A DNA stretch of 64,000 nucleotides from Chrysogorgia sp. JL179-B06 (lineage: Eukaryota > Cnidaria > Anthozoa > Scleralcyonacea > Chrysogorgiidae). Both the position numbers and the translations under genes were made by a program. The notes under the pieces are model-generated. The model had not been told where the DNA came from. It searched no databases and saw only the letters and a list, made by a program, of their open reading frames with translations. Positions 1 to 11,206 of this stretch are shown here, in pieces (position 1 is the stretch's first letter; each line of letters opens with the position of its first letter). The stretch lies in contig JAYKKM010000048.1 of NCBI GenBank assembly GCA_035772405.1, positions 4,533,501-4,597,500 on the forward strand, written 5' to 3'.

Positions 1-248
1 AAGACTAGTATAGGTTCGAATAAAAGCGTATTTATTTGTTTCCGTAAAATACCGTTTTCTTTTTTAAAGATTTATTGTGATCACGCTATTCAAATTTCTG
101 TGAATATTATTTATGTGCCAGGTCGACTTGAATACAGTAAGATCTCTGCTTCTTAGTCATTGCATTTGGAAGCAGTATTAAATGATTTGTTCTGTAGAAA
201 TTGATTTACTGAAGGCAGTTGATAACAAGGCAGTGTATCAATTTGATG
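1..248. other. Intergenic, nothing recognised
   Basis: AT-rich sequence with no supported exon or RNA gene. A 22-base stretch starting GGCAGTTGATAACAAGG at about 213 recurs as a direct repeat at about 963, on the far side of the hAT-type element at 257..816. Confidence 0.5.
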
Positions 249-256
249 CTCCGAAT

Positions 257-816
257 CAGTGGCGGCGCCAGGAATACAATTAGTCACTTTTTTGGCTAGG
301 CCCAGGTCTGAGAAGGGAGGCACAGTATCTAGAGTCTCGCAAATGCCATTTCCTGCATTCTGGGGGAAGATTTTACAGAATTATGAAGGTCATAAAACGT
401 CAGTATACATGTCAAAATTTAGAATTTGTTTATGAATTAGTAGGGTTTTCCCGTAAATTTACATTTATGGAATACAGGAATTGATGCTTACCTAAATGAT
501 AAAAGGTTTATATCAATTATACTGTATCTGTAACTCCCCTCGTGAGTTACGCGTGACGCGCGTCTTTCCACTCTCACGGGCAGCGCGACGCACGCCGGCA
601 GCACGGCACTGCATGTCGGCAGAACGGCACTGTCGGCAGACATCTTTTTTCTCTCCCAAGACTTACATTAAGTAAAGCCTGTAAAAGTATACCTTAGTGC
701 CTATTTTTGGGACAGCACACATTTTTTTTCATTAGGCACAGCAAATTCTAGGGTAGGCCCAGCAAATTCGAGGGTAGGCACTGGCCTACCCTGGCCTACC
801 CGTGGCGCCGCCCCTG
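257..816. mobile_element. hAT-type non-autonomous DNA transposon (MITE)
   Basis: The element begins CAGTGGCGGCGCCA and ends TGGCGCCGCCCCTG, which are imperfect terminal inverted repeats. It is flanked on both sides by the same 8 bases, CTCCGAAT (249..256 and 817..824). An 8-bp target duplication plus CAG...CTG ends is typical of the hAT superfamily. The 560-bp interior has no coding frame, includes a GC-rich patch near 550..640, and carries repeated GGCCTACCC-like motifs next to the right end. Confidence 0.85.
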
Positions 817-824
817 CTCCGAAT

Positions 825-1199
825 GCTGACAATTGCATTGCTGAGATTTCAGGCACGAAAATTACACGGCCGCGAGAAATTCTAACAATAATTGTGCACG
901 GAAACTATCTGTTCGTTGCGCGATACAAACTTTCAATATGTAGACGGATAATCGAATTAGAAAGGCAGTTGATAACAAGGCAGTGAATAAAAAATTTGCA
1001 TCAAGTCCTCGGGAATAAAACAGTTTCTTATGTTCTCAAATGTTAAAAAATGTTATGTTCTAAATGTTCCGAAAATAATTTGTATGATAATTTTTATTTA
1101 CATTATGATTAAGATTTATCCACATAACTATTTGCTCAGAATTAAAAAAAATACTGTAATTTCCCTACTGTAATTTTCAAAAGTTTGGTACTGGGACTC
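825..1199. other. Intergenic, nothing recognised
   Basis: AT-rich, no supported gene. It contains the second copy of the GGCAGTTGATAACAAGG direct repeat (about 963). Confidence 0.4.
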
Positions 1200-1308
1200 T
1201 TATTATCATTTATAGACCCGGAGCGAGGGGAAATCGACGAAATATTACCCCGAGGGATAATATTTTGACAAATTCCCCGAGCGGAGGGTCTATAAATGAT
1301 AAATATTA
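1200..1308. repeat. Fold-back element
   Basis: The arm ATTATCATTTATAGACCC near 1202 is answered by GGGTCTATAAATGATAAT-like sequence ending near 1304, with CCGAG-rich sequence between. It has the same hairpin style as the elements near 3655, 54100 and 59000. Confidence 0.7.
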
Positions 1309-1529
1309 TACCGAAACAATCTTGAATGCTGTCTTGAAACGTCTTGTTGTTAACAGGCTCGTCTTGGTTTACGCGCGAGTACTGGGTACGAGCGGGGTAT
1401 TCAAACTCTAATTACCCGCTGATTACGTCATCAGCGGGGAATTAGAACTCGAATGACCCGCTGATCACGTCATCAGCGGGGAATTCGAGGTTAAAGCAGG
1501 AAATTCGAGTTTAAATTGACTGATCACGT

Positions 1530-2070
1530 GGTACAAATCTAGCTCTTTGATTGGACAATTTATAGTTGAGGTATAAATTAGTATGCATTCCATTAAGGTC
1601 ATATCGGATGGGACTGGGAAGAACACATACATTGCCCTGACGAGCATATACGTTGCCCTGATGAGAAAATACATTGCACTCGTACCAGCCTGCTGCTCTT
1701 ACTAACCGACCCAAAACAATAAAGATCCTAACCCTCCCGCCTAACGAGTTTTCTAACCCTAACCCCTGGCTGTGTTTTCAAGCCATCCCTAGCATCCACC
1801 ACATCCACTCCCCTAATTGGGGTGCTAGATTAGTAGACTAGTGAGAGAGACTAAGCATGTGGGATTATAAATATTTGACTATTAGACGCATGCATAACAA
1901 TCCCACATCCAGTGGGCTGGTACAAGGGCAATGTATTAATTTGTATTTGCTCGTCAGGGCAACGTATATGCTCGTTAGGGCAACATATTTGCTCTTCCCA
2001 GTCCCGTCCGATATGACCTTATATGGAATATGTACTATAAGTCCATATGCTCGTGAGCAGGACCCGAAAA
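1530..2070. repeat. Degenerate inverted repeat with short internal repeats
   Basis: A block with GGGCAACGTATATGCTCG-type repeats and TCCCAGTCCCGTCCGATATGACC near 1970..2025 occurs in reverse orientation near 1590..1690. The ORFs here are by-products of these repeats. The motif AACAATAAAGATCCTAACCCTCC near 1717 recurs at about 6590 and 6705. Confidence 0.55.
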
Positions 2071-2185
2071 TAAACTCACCTCTATAAATATGGGAATGCC
2101 TTGAATAATCATTAAGATCTAATCATAACCCATTAATCACCATACCACAACTCCACTTATTAACATTAATCACTATAGTTAAAAT

Positions 2186-2524
2186 CAGTGGTGGATCCAG
2201 CTTGATCTGGTTGGGGGGGGGGGGGGGTGCTGAGCGAGGGAGGTGAGATCAGGCCTGCGGCATGGGGCGCGACCGAGGCAGGGTGGAGTGCCACTGAGGG
2301 CGCTACGGCAGAGGTCTGCTGCGGACACAGCCCCCTATTCTAACTATGTCTAACTATTCTACGTTATCATGCTATTATCTTATTTTGTCTCTATTTTATT
2401 TTTGTTTGACAATTGCTTGCCAAATCAAAAACAAATTTGACAAGGCAAGTGGATTTGACAAGGCAATTGGCACCCCCCTTGGCCAAGGCCAGGGGGGTGC
2501 GCACCCCCTGTAAATCCATCACTG
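2186..2524. mobile_element. hAT-type MITE just 3' of MTHFS
   Basis: It starts CAGTGGTGGATCCAG and ends TAAATCCATCACTG, with exact 8-bp flanking copies GTTAAAAT at 2178..2185 and 2525..2532. There is a G-run near the left end and matching C-rich sequence near the right. It lies 71 bases beyond the MTHFS stop codon. On the minus strand it contributes an AATAAA hexamer near 2396..2401, which could serve as a poly(A) signal for that gene; this role is inference. Confidence 0.88.
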
Positions 2525-2595
2525 GTTAAAATAATGTTATTATCACAGAAAATTATATATCTTCTCTCAGATGATGACAAATATTTATGATATTT

Positions 2596-3177
2596 TCAGT
2601 TGCTGTAAAGGACATGATTGATAAACATGTCATGGTCTGACATTGGGATCTCATTGCACATCTGCATGCTAAAAGCCAGTGCAATGGTGACAGGTACTTT
2701 CAATCCCAACCTGGTACACTTGGTGATATAGTTGTCATAGTAACCCCTTCCTTTCCCAAGTCTTGCACCAAACATTGTAAAACCAACTCCTGGGACTACA
2801 ATCAGGTCCAGTCCACCAGTTTCCAACGCATCGTCTCTTACGTCATCATCGGCAGGTTGCTTTATATTCCATGACGTAACAGGAAGTGAGTGGTAATCTT
2901 CCATGGATACCAAAGGGACCATTTTCATCACGGGTCCAACATAGTGAGGAATAAAACACTTCTTTTTTGCCTTAAAGATATTCTTCATAATGTCCATTGT
3001 GTCCACTTCATTCGGCATGCTCATATACAACGAAATCCTTTCGCTGTCTTGATACTCTTTCATACTGAATAGTTTCTGAGTCACTGCCAACGACTCTTTC
3101 TTCTTCAACTCGCCAGACATAGCAGATAGACGACGTTTTAATTCCTTACGCAAGAGGTTCTTCGCCTCTTTAGCCAT
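2596..3177 (-). CDS. MTHFS: 5-formyltetrahydrofolate cyclo-ligase (MTHFS)
   Basis: This enzyme converts 5-formyl-THF to 5,10-methenyl-THF with ATP, returning stored folate to the one-carbon pool in the cytosol. The frame contains the family landmarks: an N-terminal basic helix (KNLLRKELKRRLSAMS), a YMSMPNEVDT stretch equivalent to the substrate-loop SMQDEIET of vertebrates, SWNIKQP, GGLDLIVVPGVGF and the signature RLGKGRGYYDNY. From the ATG at 3177 it is 193 residues, against about 203 in human. The same frame stays open to an ATG at 3291, adding 38 residues. I prefer the inner ATG because family similarity begins there, but a longer or targeted form is possible. There is no intron inside the coding region, whereas vertebrate genes are split, so a retrocopy or lineage-specific intron loss are both possible. 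The frame is intact, so it is likely functional. Confidence 0.93.
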   Translation of the reverse strand: MAKEAKNLLRKELKRRLSAMSGELKKKESLAVTQKLFSMKEYQDSERISLYMSMPNEVDTMDIMKNIFKAKKKCFIPHYVGPVMKMVPLVSMEDYHSLPVTSWNIKQPADDDVRDDALETGGLDLIVVPGVGFTMFGARLGKGRGYYDNYITKCTRLGLKVPVTIALAFSMQMCNEIPMSDHDMFINHVLYSN

Positions 3178-3360
3178 AACACCAGGACACACACATTGAA
3201 GCTGATCTTTTCTCCTTAATATTTCGTTTCTTCTCCGACTGATACGTACTGATGCAGGCCAAAGGGAACGCAGGCTCTGGGGTGCGGTCATATAGAGAGG
3301 CTCTGGGAACGAGATTGATAGAGAGTCATAAATAAAACTTTTTATTTATGATCTCGATGG

Positions 3361-3470
3361 TGCGCATAGACTTGCTCCAAGTCTCTCTCTTTGTCGTCCC
3401 ACGATATGCACATATCGTGGGACGACAAAGAGAGAGACTTGGAGCACTTGGAGCAAGTCTATGGTGCGCA
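3361..3470. repeat. Near-perfect hairpin 5' of MTHFS
   Basis: The arms CAAGTCTCTCTCTTTGTCGTC and its reverse complement flank a centre near 3408 (ACGATATGCACATATCGT). The outer part GCGCATAGACTTGCTCC pairs imperfectly with GGAGCAAGTCTATGGTGCGC. It lies about 70 to 180 bases upstream of the longer MTHFS frame. Confidence 0.85.
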
Positions 3471-3591
3471 TGGCAAAATAATATTTTGGGTTCACTTTTC
3501 GAGATGTCGTGGGTAACCTTATCCAAAATGGCAGCCAATATATTCCAATGAAATCCATCGAAATTCGTCACATGATGACCTTTATATATAG

Positions 3592-3980
3592 GTTAAAGTA
3601 CGAGGGAGAGGTTTTTATTCAACTGTGAAGACCGAGGGCCGCAGGCCCGAGGTCTTTACGTGTAGGTTATATACCGTGACCTCGGTGTTTAAGCGATATA
3701 TCAACCCGAGGCCGAAGCCCGAGGGTTGATATATCGCTTAAACACCGAGGTCTAAGGTATATAACCGCCTTATATCACCATTGGTGAAGTTTAGTATTTA
3801 TGAGGTTGATAAGTACTTATCAACCTCATGAATAATTGTATGAGGTTGATAAGTACTTATCAACCTCATTAATAATTGTATGAGGTTGATATCATAGATA
3901 ATGGCCACTAGAGAACAAAGGAAACTGAACCAATGGTGATATAAAATTGAATAAAAACCGATATACCCGAGTACTTTAAC
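3592..3980. mobile_element. Non-autonomous inverted-repeat element with nested palindromes
   Basis: The outer ends AAAGTAC...TTTTTATTCAA (3596..) and TTGAATAAAAACC...GTACTTT (to about 3979) are inverted. The next layer ACCATTGGT near 3778 pairs with ACCAATGGT near 3931. Inside are a large hairpin (about 3665..3765, arms containing GTGTTTAAGCGATATATCAA) and the tandem palindromes at 3798..3893. No coding capacity. Confidence 0.7.
3798..3893. repeat. Tandem perfect 30-bp palindromes
   Basis: The 30-bp self-complementary unit whose half is ATGAGGTTGATAAGT occurs twice in full (about 3799 and 3840), separated by AATAATTGT, and then as a half unit near 3880. Each full unit equals its own reverse complement. 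Confidence 0.9.
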
Positions 3981-4278
3981 TTGTTTATATGCTCAGCAGA
4001 CCCTATTCTTTTGTTCTTCGGAGGTTTTCTAATTACCATGCTTCAAATAACTTGTTTTAAAAAGAGAGCAATTAGGGAATTGGAAATGCGTTCTATTATT
4101 ACGAATTTTAAGTAAATTGTATGTTATTAAACTATTGTTTTTGGATGCATGCATGCCATTAAAAATTCCCAAGACCGATTGTTGGTATTCTACAGTTCCG
4201 TTGGGCCATAACACAATGGCAAGTACGGTAAAGCGATTGTGTGAGGCCGGAGGAGTTTAAAACGAACCACAGCTTACA

Positions 4279-4492
4279 GCTACGGATACACGGGCAATAT
4301 GTTGCTCGCGACGGTAACGCAATGGCAATACTGAATCGTTGCGTTGCCGTCGCGAGGACGAAATTGCTCGTCTATCATGTCTCGCGACGACAACGCAAAG
4401 ACTCCCGCAATCGTTGCCGAAAGTTCAATGGTTTGAATTTTATTGCCATTGCGTTACCGTCGCGAGCAACATATTGCCCGTGTATCCGTAGC
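4279..4492. repeat. Fold-back element with 52-bp arms
   Basis: The left arm 4279..4330 (GCTACGGATACACGGGCAAT...) is matched by the right arm 4441..4492 in reverse complement. The 110-base centre has a second inverted layer rich in CGTCGCGA. The 99-residue ORF across it is a by-product of the palindrome. Confidence 0.88.
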
Positions 4493-4657
4493 TTACGCGG
4501 AGCCACGGCTGCAACAAGATTATATATGACGCAAGAGTAGATGAACAACTAATATGCGAAAAAACAGGTTAGTTTTTACTCTACATTTAGATACAGATTA
4601 ATACTTTGGAGATTATTAAGATTTGTCAGCGTATACATAATTTTTCGTTCAATTAAG

Positions 4658-4896
4658 GACATCGAAGTTTGGCTGTGAGAGCGTACAAACGAACAAGCAA
4701 AGAACTTGAAGAGAATGTTTCGTCGGTATTGTACGGCAATTCAACAGCGTCAAAGAAGAAAGCTGTTGAGGTAAACAAGCGTGAAGAACCTGTCCAGGAA
4801 GAGGAAAAAAAGTTGGAAGAAACTGGCACTGCCGAAAGAACAGAAGATAAGAAAACACTTTCTCGTAATATTACTTTTAACTTCAACCTATCGTGA
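4658..4896 (+). CDS. Possible terminal exon of an unrecognised gene
   Basis: A possible splice acceptor (TTCAATTAAG before 4658) is followed by an open frame of about 78 codons to a stop at 4894..4896. An AATAAA poly(A) signal lies near 4989. The sequence is strongly charged, with KKKAVEVNKREEP and VQEEEKKLEE, as in a disordered tail or a coiled coil. I do not recognise a family and see no matching upstream exon. The acceptor has a weak pyrimidine tract. It may be a real 3' exon or chance. Confidence 0.25.
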
Positions 4897-5250
4897 TAAA
4901 TCGGACTTTTACTCAATAACTTTGTGTGTAGAATACTTGTGTGGATTTGACTTTGATTGATGTTCTGTGTATGTATGTTGTGTGTACAATAAATATTTGT
5001 TATGCTATTTTTCAAGAGGTTATTATTTTTGCGTAATAACCGGGTAAGCGGTTTTTACTTTTCCGTAATAACCTGATACCCGGTTATTATATAGTTTCTT
5101 TCAACCCCGCCTTTCCAGAATGGCCTTTCCCTCGAAATATTCAAATACCACCGCCTACTTTCAGACAGCGGTTATTACACTGAAATTAAAAACCGACGGA
5201 AAACAAAAGAATAGGGTGTGGCAAGTTTATAAACCGTGATATAGACCGCC

Positions 5251-5335
5251 GCAGATTCATTTAATATGCATATATAGATCACATGTACATTTATGATAAA
5301 GGTACGTGTGATGTATATATGCATGTTAAATGAAT
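5251..5335. repeat. AT-rich hairpin
   Basis: The arm ATTCATTTAATATGCATATATA is answered by TATATATGCATGTTAAATGAAT, with the arms also sharing GATCACATGTAC/GTACGTGTGAT. Confidence 0.8.
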
Positions 5336-6340
5336 AAACCTTGTCAGTTTACCGCAATCATCTGTAGTCGTTTGAGTTGATGTACAGAAGATTAACATTC
5401 AGAACATTAAATCTTTCAAAATTACACAAGTTTGTCGTTGGATAAGCCAATTTTCGCCCATTAATCGGTACTTTTCACTTGTTAAAAACCTTGAAATATA
5501 TCCATACCTCTCTCTGATATTTTAACAAATTATTACCACAAAATACCGCTTCTTTCCTGCACAGCGACAGACACTCCAAAACAATCTTCCTTAAACTAGC
5601 TATAACTAAGCTAGATACGAAATTCTCTGTTGCTATCTCAGGTTCTAACAATTCGCTTCATGACTACCCTGCAGCAATAATTAACCAACGTGCATTTATC
5701 TCTCGAATATAGTCTTAAATAACAATATTTCAAGCTCCTCTTTGTAAATTCAAGTTCCTCATCTGTTTAGCTCATGAAATCTGCCGAAGCTTTCACCACT
5801 TTTCTAGTTTTTGAAAATTTGAATATTCAAAACGCAAGGCTAAATGGCATTGCACGCACCATTGCTGTTTCTGTCATTCAACCATTCAATGAACGATAAC
5901 AACAAGATAACCATTGTGATGCGTAATCCTCTTATTATTTGAGACAAAGACAAAAGGTGAATTGTAGAAGTCATTTACAAACCCGGTTTGTAAATATTAC
6001 TTAAAATATACGTACACCAAGTTGTTGGGAAGGTTAGCTCGACTAAAAAAATAATTTGCTACTGCAAATTGTTACCATGGTTACCAAGATATGACACCCC
6101 GTGGTGAAAAGAATATATTATTGTAAGCATGATAACTGGATAATAGACGAGTTTCATGGTCATATATGCGCATAAAAATCTGGAATAACTTTCATTTAGT
6201 CACAAACAAGATTGTCTAGGAGGTGAACTAGAATTGTTGACATAGCAGGGAAAAAAAGTTTGGCAGTCTGAATACTAGAAATGTATACAATCAAAACTGA
6301 GAATATCACCAAGAACACTTCAACAATCCGGTTCACACGT
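5336..6340. other. Intergenic, nothing recognised
   Basis: About 1 kb of AT-rich single-copy-looking sequence. I see no exon with acceptable splice sites, no RNA gene and no clear element ends. Confidence 0.5.
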
Positions 6341-6349
6341 GAGCATAAG

Positions 6350-6850
6350 CATAAGTACAAAACAAAAGGCAAAACAAAGTAATGAAGTCAAGTTTGCGAC
6401 ATAAGGGGCATGTTGTAAAACATGGACTGGACTGGACTGGACTGGGCTGATAAAACATGGAATGATAAAACATGGACTGATAAAACATGGACTGGTAAAA
6501 CATGGATTGATAAAACATGGACTGGTAAAACATGGACTGATAAAACATGGACTGATGAAACATGGACTGGTAAAACATGGAGGGTTAGGATCTTTGTTGT
6601 TTTGGAGTTAGCGATTATTTGTTAATATAGACATCATACATTCACAGCTACACGTTACATGTTTTACCAGTCCATGTTTTATAACAAATAATCGCTAACC
6701 CCAAAACAACAAAGATCCTAACCCTCCATGTTTTACCAGTGCATGTTTTATCAGTCCATGTTTTATCAGTCCATGTTTTATCAGTCCATGTTTTATCAGT
6801 CCATGTTTTATCAGTCCAGCACAGTCCAGTCCATGTTTTACAACATGCCG
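6350..6850. repeat. Inverted pair of 15-bp tandem tracts (CATGGACTGATAAAA)
   Basis: About ten copies of CATGGACTG(A/G)TAAAA run on the plus strand (6420..6580) and about eight copies run in reverse complement (6656..6840). The outer GGACTGGACTGGACTGG and TTGTAAAACATGG ends also mirror each other. Both sides are flanked by pieces of the 62-bp satellite. The centre contains GGTTAGGATCTTTGTTGTTTTGG and its inverted partner. Confidence 0.9.
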
Positions 6851-9230
6851 ACATAAGGATCGTCATACGGACAAAACAAAAGGCAAAACAAAGGAATGAA
6901 GTCAAGTCTGCGACATAAGGATCGTTATAAAGACAAAACAAAAGGTAAAACAAAGGAATGAAGTCAAGCCTGCGACATAAGGATCGCCATAAGGACAAAA
7001 CAAAAGGCAAAGCAAAGGAATGAAGTCAAGTCTGCGACATAAGGATCGTTATAAAGACAAAACAAAAGGTAAAACAAAGGAATGAAGTCAAGCCTGCGAC
7101 ATAAGGATCGTCATAAGGACAAAACAAAAGGCAAAACAAAGGAATGAAGTCAAGCCTGCGATATAAGGATCGTCATAAACATAAGGACAAAACAAAAGGC
7201 AAAACAAAGGAATAAAGTCAAGCCTGTGACATAAGGATCGTCATAAGGACAAAACAAAAGGCAAAACAAAGGAATGAAGTCAAGCCTGCGACATAAGGAT
7301 CGTCATAAGGACAAAACAAAAGGCAAAACAAAGGAATGAAGTCAAGCCTGCGACATAAGGATCGTCATAAGGACAAAACAAAAGGCAAAACAAAGGAATG
7401 AAGTCAAGCCTGCGATATAAGGATCGTCATAAGGACAAAACAAAAGGCAAAACAAAGAAATGAAGTCAATCCTGCGACATAAGGATCGTCATAAGGACAA
7501 AACAAAAGGAAAAACAAAGGAATGAAGTCAATCCTGCGACATAAGGATCGTCATAAGGACAAAACAAAAGGCAAAACAAAGGAATGAAGTCAAGCCTGCG
7601 ACATAAGCATCGTTATAAGGACAAAACAAAAGTCAAAACAAAGGAATGAAGTCAAGCCTGCGATATAAGGATCGTCATAAGGACAAAACAAAAGGCAAAA
7701 CAAAGAAATGAAGTCAATCCTGCGACATAAGGATCGTCATAAGGACAAAACAAAAGGCAAAACAAAGGAATGAAGTCAATCCTGCGACATAAGGATCGTC
7801 ATAAGGACAAAACAAAAGGCAAAACAAAGGAATGAAGTCAAGCCTGCGATATAAGGATCGTCATAAGGACAAAACAAAAGGCAAAACAAAGGAATGAAGT
7901 CAAGCCTGCGACATAAGCATCGTTATAAGGACAAAACAAAAGTCAAAACAAAGGAATGAAGTCAAACCTGCGATATAAGGATCGTCATAAGGACAAAACA
8001 AAAGGCAAAACAAAGAAATGAAGTCAATCCTGCGACATAAGGATCGTCATAAGGACAAAACAAAAGGCAAAACAAAGGAATGAAGTCAATCCTGCGACAT
8101 AAGGATCGTCATAAGGACAAAACAAAAGGCAAAACAAAGGAATGAAGTCAAGCCTGCGATATAAGGATCGTCATAAGGACAAAACAAAAGGCAAAACAAA
8201 GAAATGAAGTCAATCCTGCGACATAAGGATCGTCATAAGGACAAAACAAAAGACAAAACAAAGGAATGAAGTCAAGCCTGCGATATAAGGATCGTCATAA
8301 GGACAAAACAAAAGACAAAACAAAGGAATGAAGTCAATCCTGCGATATAAGGATCGTCATAAGGACAAAACAAAAGGCAAAACAAAGGAATGAAGTCAAT
8401 CCTGCGATATAAGGATCGTCATAAGGACAAAACAAAAGGCAAAACAAAGGAATGAAGTCAATCCTGCGACATAAGGATCGTCATAAGGACAAAACAAAAG
8501 GCAAAACAAAGGAATGAAGTCAATCCTGCGATATAAGGATCGTAATAAGGACAAAACAAAAGGCAAAACAAAGGAATGAAGTCAAGCCTGCGATATAAGG
8601 ATCGTCATAAGGACAAAAACAAAAGGCAAAACAAAGGAATGAAGTCAAGCCTGCGACATAAGGATCGTCATAAGGACAAAACAAAAGGCAAAACAAAGGA
8701 ATGAAGTCAATCCTGCGACATAAGGATCGTCATAAGGACAAAACAAAAGGCAAAACAAAGGAATGAAGTCAATCCTGCGATATAAGGATCGTCATAAGGA
8801 CAAAACAAAAGGCAAAACAAAGGAATGAAGTCAATCCTGCGACATAAGGATCGTCATAAGGACAAAACAAAAGGCAAAACAAAGGAATGAAGTCAATCCT
8901 GCGATATAAGGATCGTAATAAGGACAAAACAAAAGGCAAAACAAAGGAATGAAGTCAAGCCTGCGATATAAGGATCGTCATAAGGACAAAACAAAAGGCA
9001 AAACAAAGGAATGAAGTCATGCCTGCGATATAAGGATCGTCATAAGGACAAAACAAAAGGCAAAACAAAGGAATGAAGTCAAGCCTGCGATGTAAGGATC
9101 GTCATAAGGACAACACAAAAGGCAAAACAAAGGAATGAAGTCACGCCTGCGACATAAGGATCGTCATAAAGACAAAACAAAAGACAAAACAAAGGAATGA
9201 AGTGAAGCCTACGACATAAAGATCATAAGA
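6850..9230. repeat. 62-bp satellite array, about 38 copies
   Basis: The monomer reads AAGGATCGTCATAAGGACAA... and ends ...GTCAAGCCTGCGACAT. Copies differ at a few positions (AAGCC/AATCC, GACAT/GATAT, GGATCG/GCATCG), and these variants recur in order. The CATAAGCATCGTTATAAGG variant at 7610 and 7920 is spaced 310 bases apart, or five monomers, so there is a local higher-order unit. It is non-coding in all frames. Confidence 0.97.
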
Positions 9231-10000
9231 ACATAGTCCAAGCATAAGCAAGAACAGAACAAAAGACGAAATAAAGAAAAATTCTCGTTGTTTTGTCTTC
9301 GCAAGTCGCAGAGGAGAAGTCGTGCTTTGTTTTCATGAACCAGGCTTAAGTGGCTAATGAACAACTACATAATAATCTTACAACATCAAATAAATACAAT
9401 TAGTCAGTGAATTAGTCAGTGGCGGATCCAGGGTTGTTCGAAAGGGGGGGGGGGGCGCACACGAATAATCAGCACGTTGTGGTGTATGTTTGAGGCGTTC
9501 CACTAGAGGGGTCTGGGGGCATGCCCCCCAGGAAAATCTTTAATTTTGCAAAGCCCAGAAGTGCTTTTCCGGCGATTTCTGATAATAATTTTTGAAAAAT
9601 TAGGGCACCACGGCGTTGCTAAAAATGCACGATTACAAAGGGGCATCAAGATTATGAAACACTTTAATATAAACTCAGAAGTACTCAAACTCAGAAAAAC
9701 TCAGAAGCAGAACAATTGACATGGTAAGAAACAGAAAACACTTGTTTGTGGGATTTTAAATGGGAGGCGAGCGCAGCGTACGCCCTGGTGTACAATACGA
9801 CAAACAGTATGCTTAACTCGCTACATCATATGATGTTACTATACTACATTATGTTATAAGAAAAACAATAAAAAGAAACAAAGTATCAGGAAACAAAGTA
9901 TCCAATTGTCACTGAAACTTGCTTGTCGCACAGGAAATAATATTTAATAATATTTAATCAGGATACCCACGTCACCGGAGTGTTTTTCAGTGGGGTCCTG
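9231..10000. other. Intergenic; one hAT-like terminus
   Basis: At 9417 a CAGTGGCGGATCCAGGG motif followed by a G-run looks exactly like a hAT-type left end, but I find no matching right end, so it may be a truncated or solo end. The 9503..9688 minus ORF has no recognisable content. Confidence 0.5.
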
Positions 10001-10004
10001 TAGT

Positions 10005-11140
10005 ACTTCACATTACATTATATTACATTAAGTCATTACATTACATTACGTTACATTGCATTAAGTCATTACATTACATTACATTATACAGCATTACATA
10101 GCATTGCATTGCATTACATTAAGTCATTAGATTACATTACATTACATACGTTACATTGCATTGCATTGCATTACATTAAGTCATTACATATTACATTACA
10201 TTACGTTACGTTGCATTGCATTGCATTACATTACATTAAGTCATTACATTATATTATATTACATTACGTTACGTTACATTGCATTGCATTGCATTACATT
10301 AAGTCATTACATTACATTACATTACATTATGTTACATTGCATTACATTACATTACATTACGTTACATTGCATTACATTACATAGCATTACGTTACATTGC
10401 ATTACATTACATAGCATAACGTTACATTGCATTACATTACATTACATTACGTTACATTGCATTACATTACATTACATTACGTTACATTGCATTACATTAC
10501 ATAGCATAACGTTACATTGCATTACATTACATAGCATTACGTTACATTGCATTACATTACATAGCATTACATCGCATTGCATTGCATCGCATTGCATTGC
10601 ATTGCACTAGATTGCATTACATTGCATTACATTGCAATACATTGCATTACATTGCGTTACATTGCATTGCACTACATTACATTACATTACATAGCATTAC
10701 ATTACATAGCATTGCATTGCATTGCATTGCATTGCATTGCATTGCATCGCATCGCATCGCATCGCATTGCATTGCATTGCATTGCATTGCATTGCATCGC
10801 ATCGCATTGCATTGCATTGCATTGCATCGCATCGCATTGCATTGTATTGCATTGCATTGCATTGCATTGCATTATTGCATTGCATTTTATTGCATTATTG
10901 CATTGCATTGCATTGCATTGCATTGCGCATTGCATTGCATTGCATTGCATTGCATTGCATTGCATCGCATCGCATCGCATCGCATCGCATTGCATTGCAT
11001 TGCATTACATTAAGTCATTAATACATTTAGTCATGTTACGTGACTCAATGCAATGTAATGTATATGTAATGACAATACATTACACTACACTAAGTCACGC
11101 GACATTACATTACATCACATCACATTACATTACTACACTT
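10005..11140. repeat. Pentanucleotide array (ATTAC/ATTGC/ATCGC)
   Basis: About 1.1 kb of 5-bp units. ATTAC dominates on the left with occasional TTAAGTC and TACGTT interruptions. ATTGC and ATCGC dominate from about 10560 to 11005, then ATTAC returns. The MHCIALHCIALH-type ORFs on both strands are translations of the array and not genes. Confidence 0.97.
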
Positions 11141-11206
11141 TGAAACTAATTAAATTGGTTGATGTTGACGTTGTTGGATGTTGTTGTTATTTGTTGATGT
11201 TCCACA

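Noticed and set aside
4241..4540. 99-codon ORF
   Set aside because: Its two ends are reverse complements of each other; it is a by-product of the fold-back element.
6850..9230. CRISPR-like array (regular 62-bp repeats)
   Set aside because: Whole units are repeated with no unique spacers, and the genome is eukaryotic; this is a satellite.
10109..11143. Long His/Cys/Leu-rich and Met/Gln/Cys-rich ORFs
   Set aside because: They are direct translations of the ATTAC/ATTGC array, on both strands.
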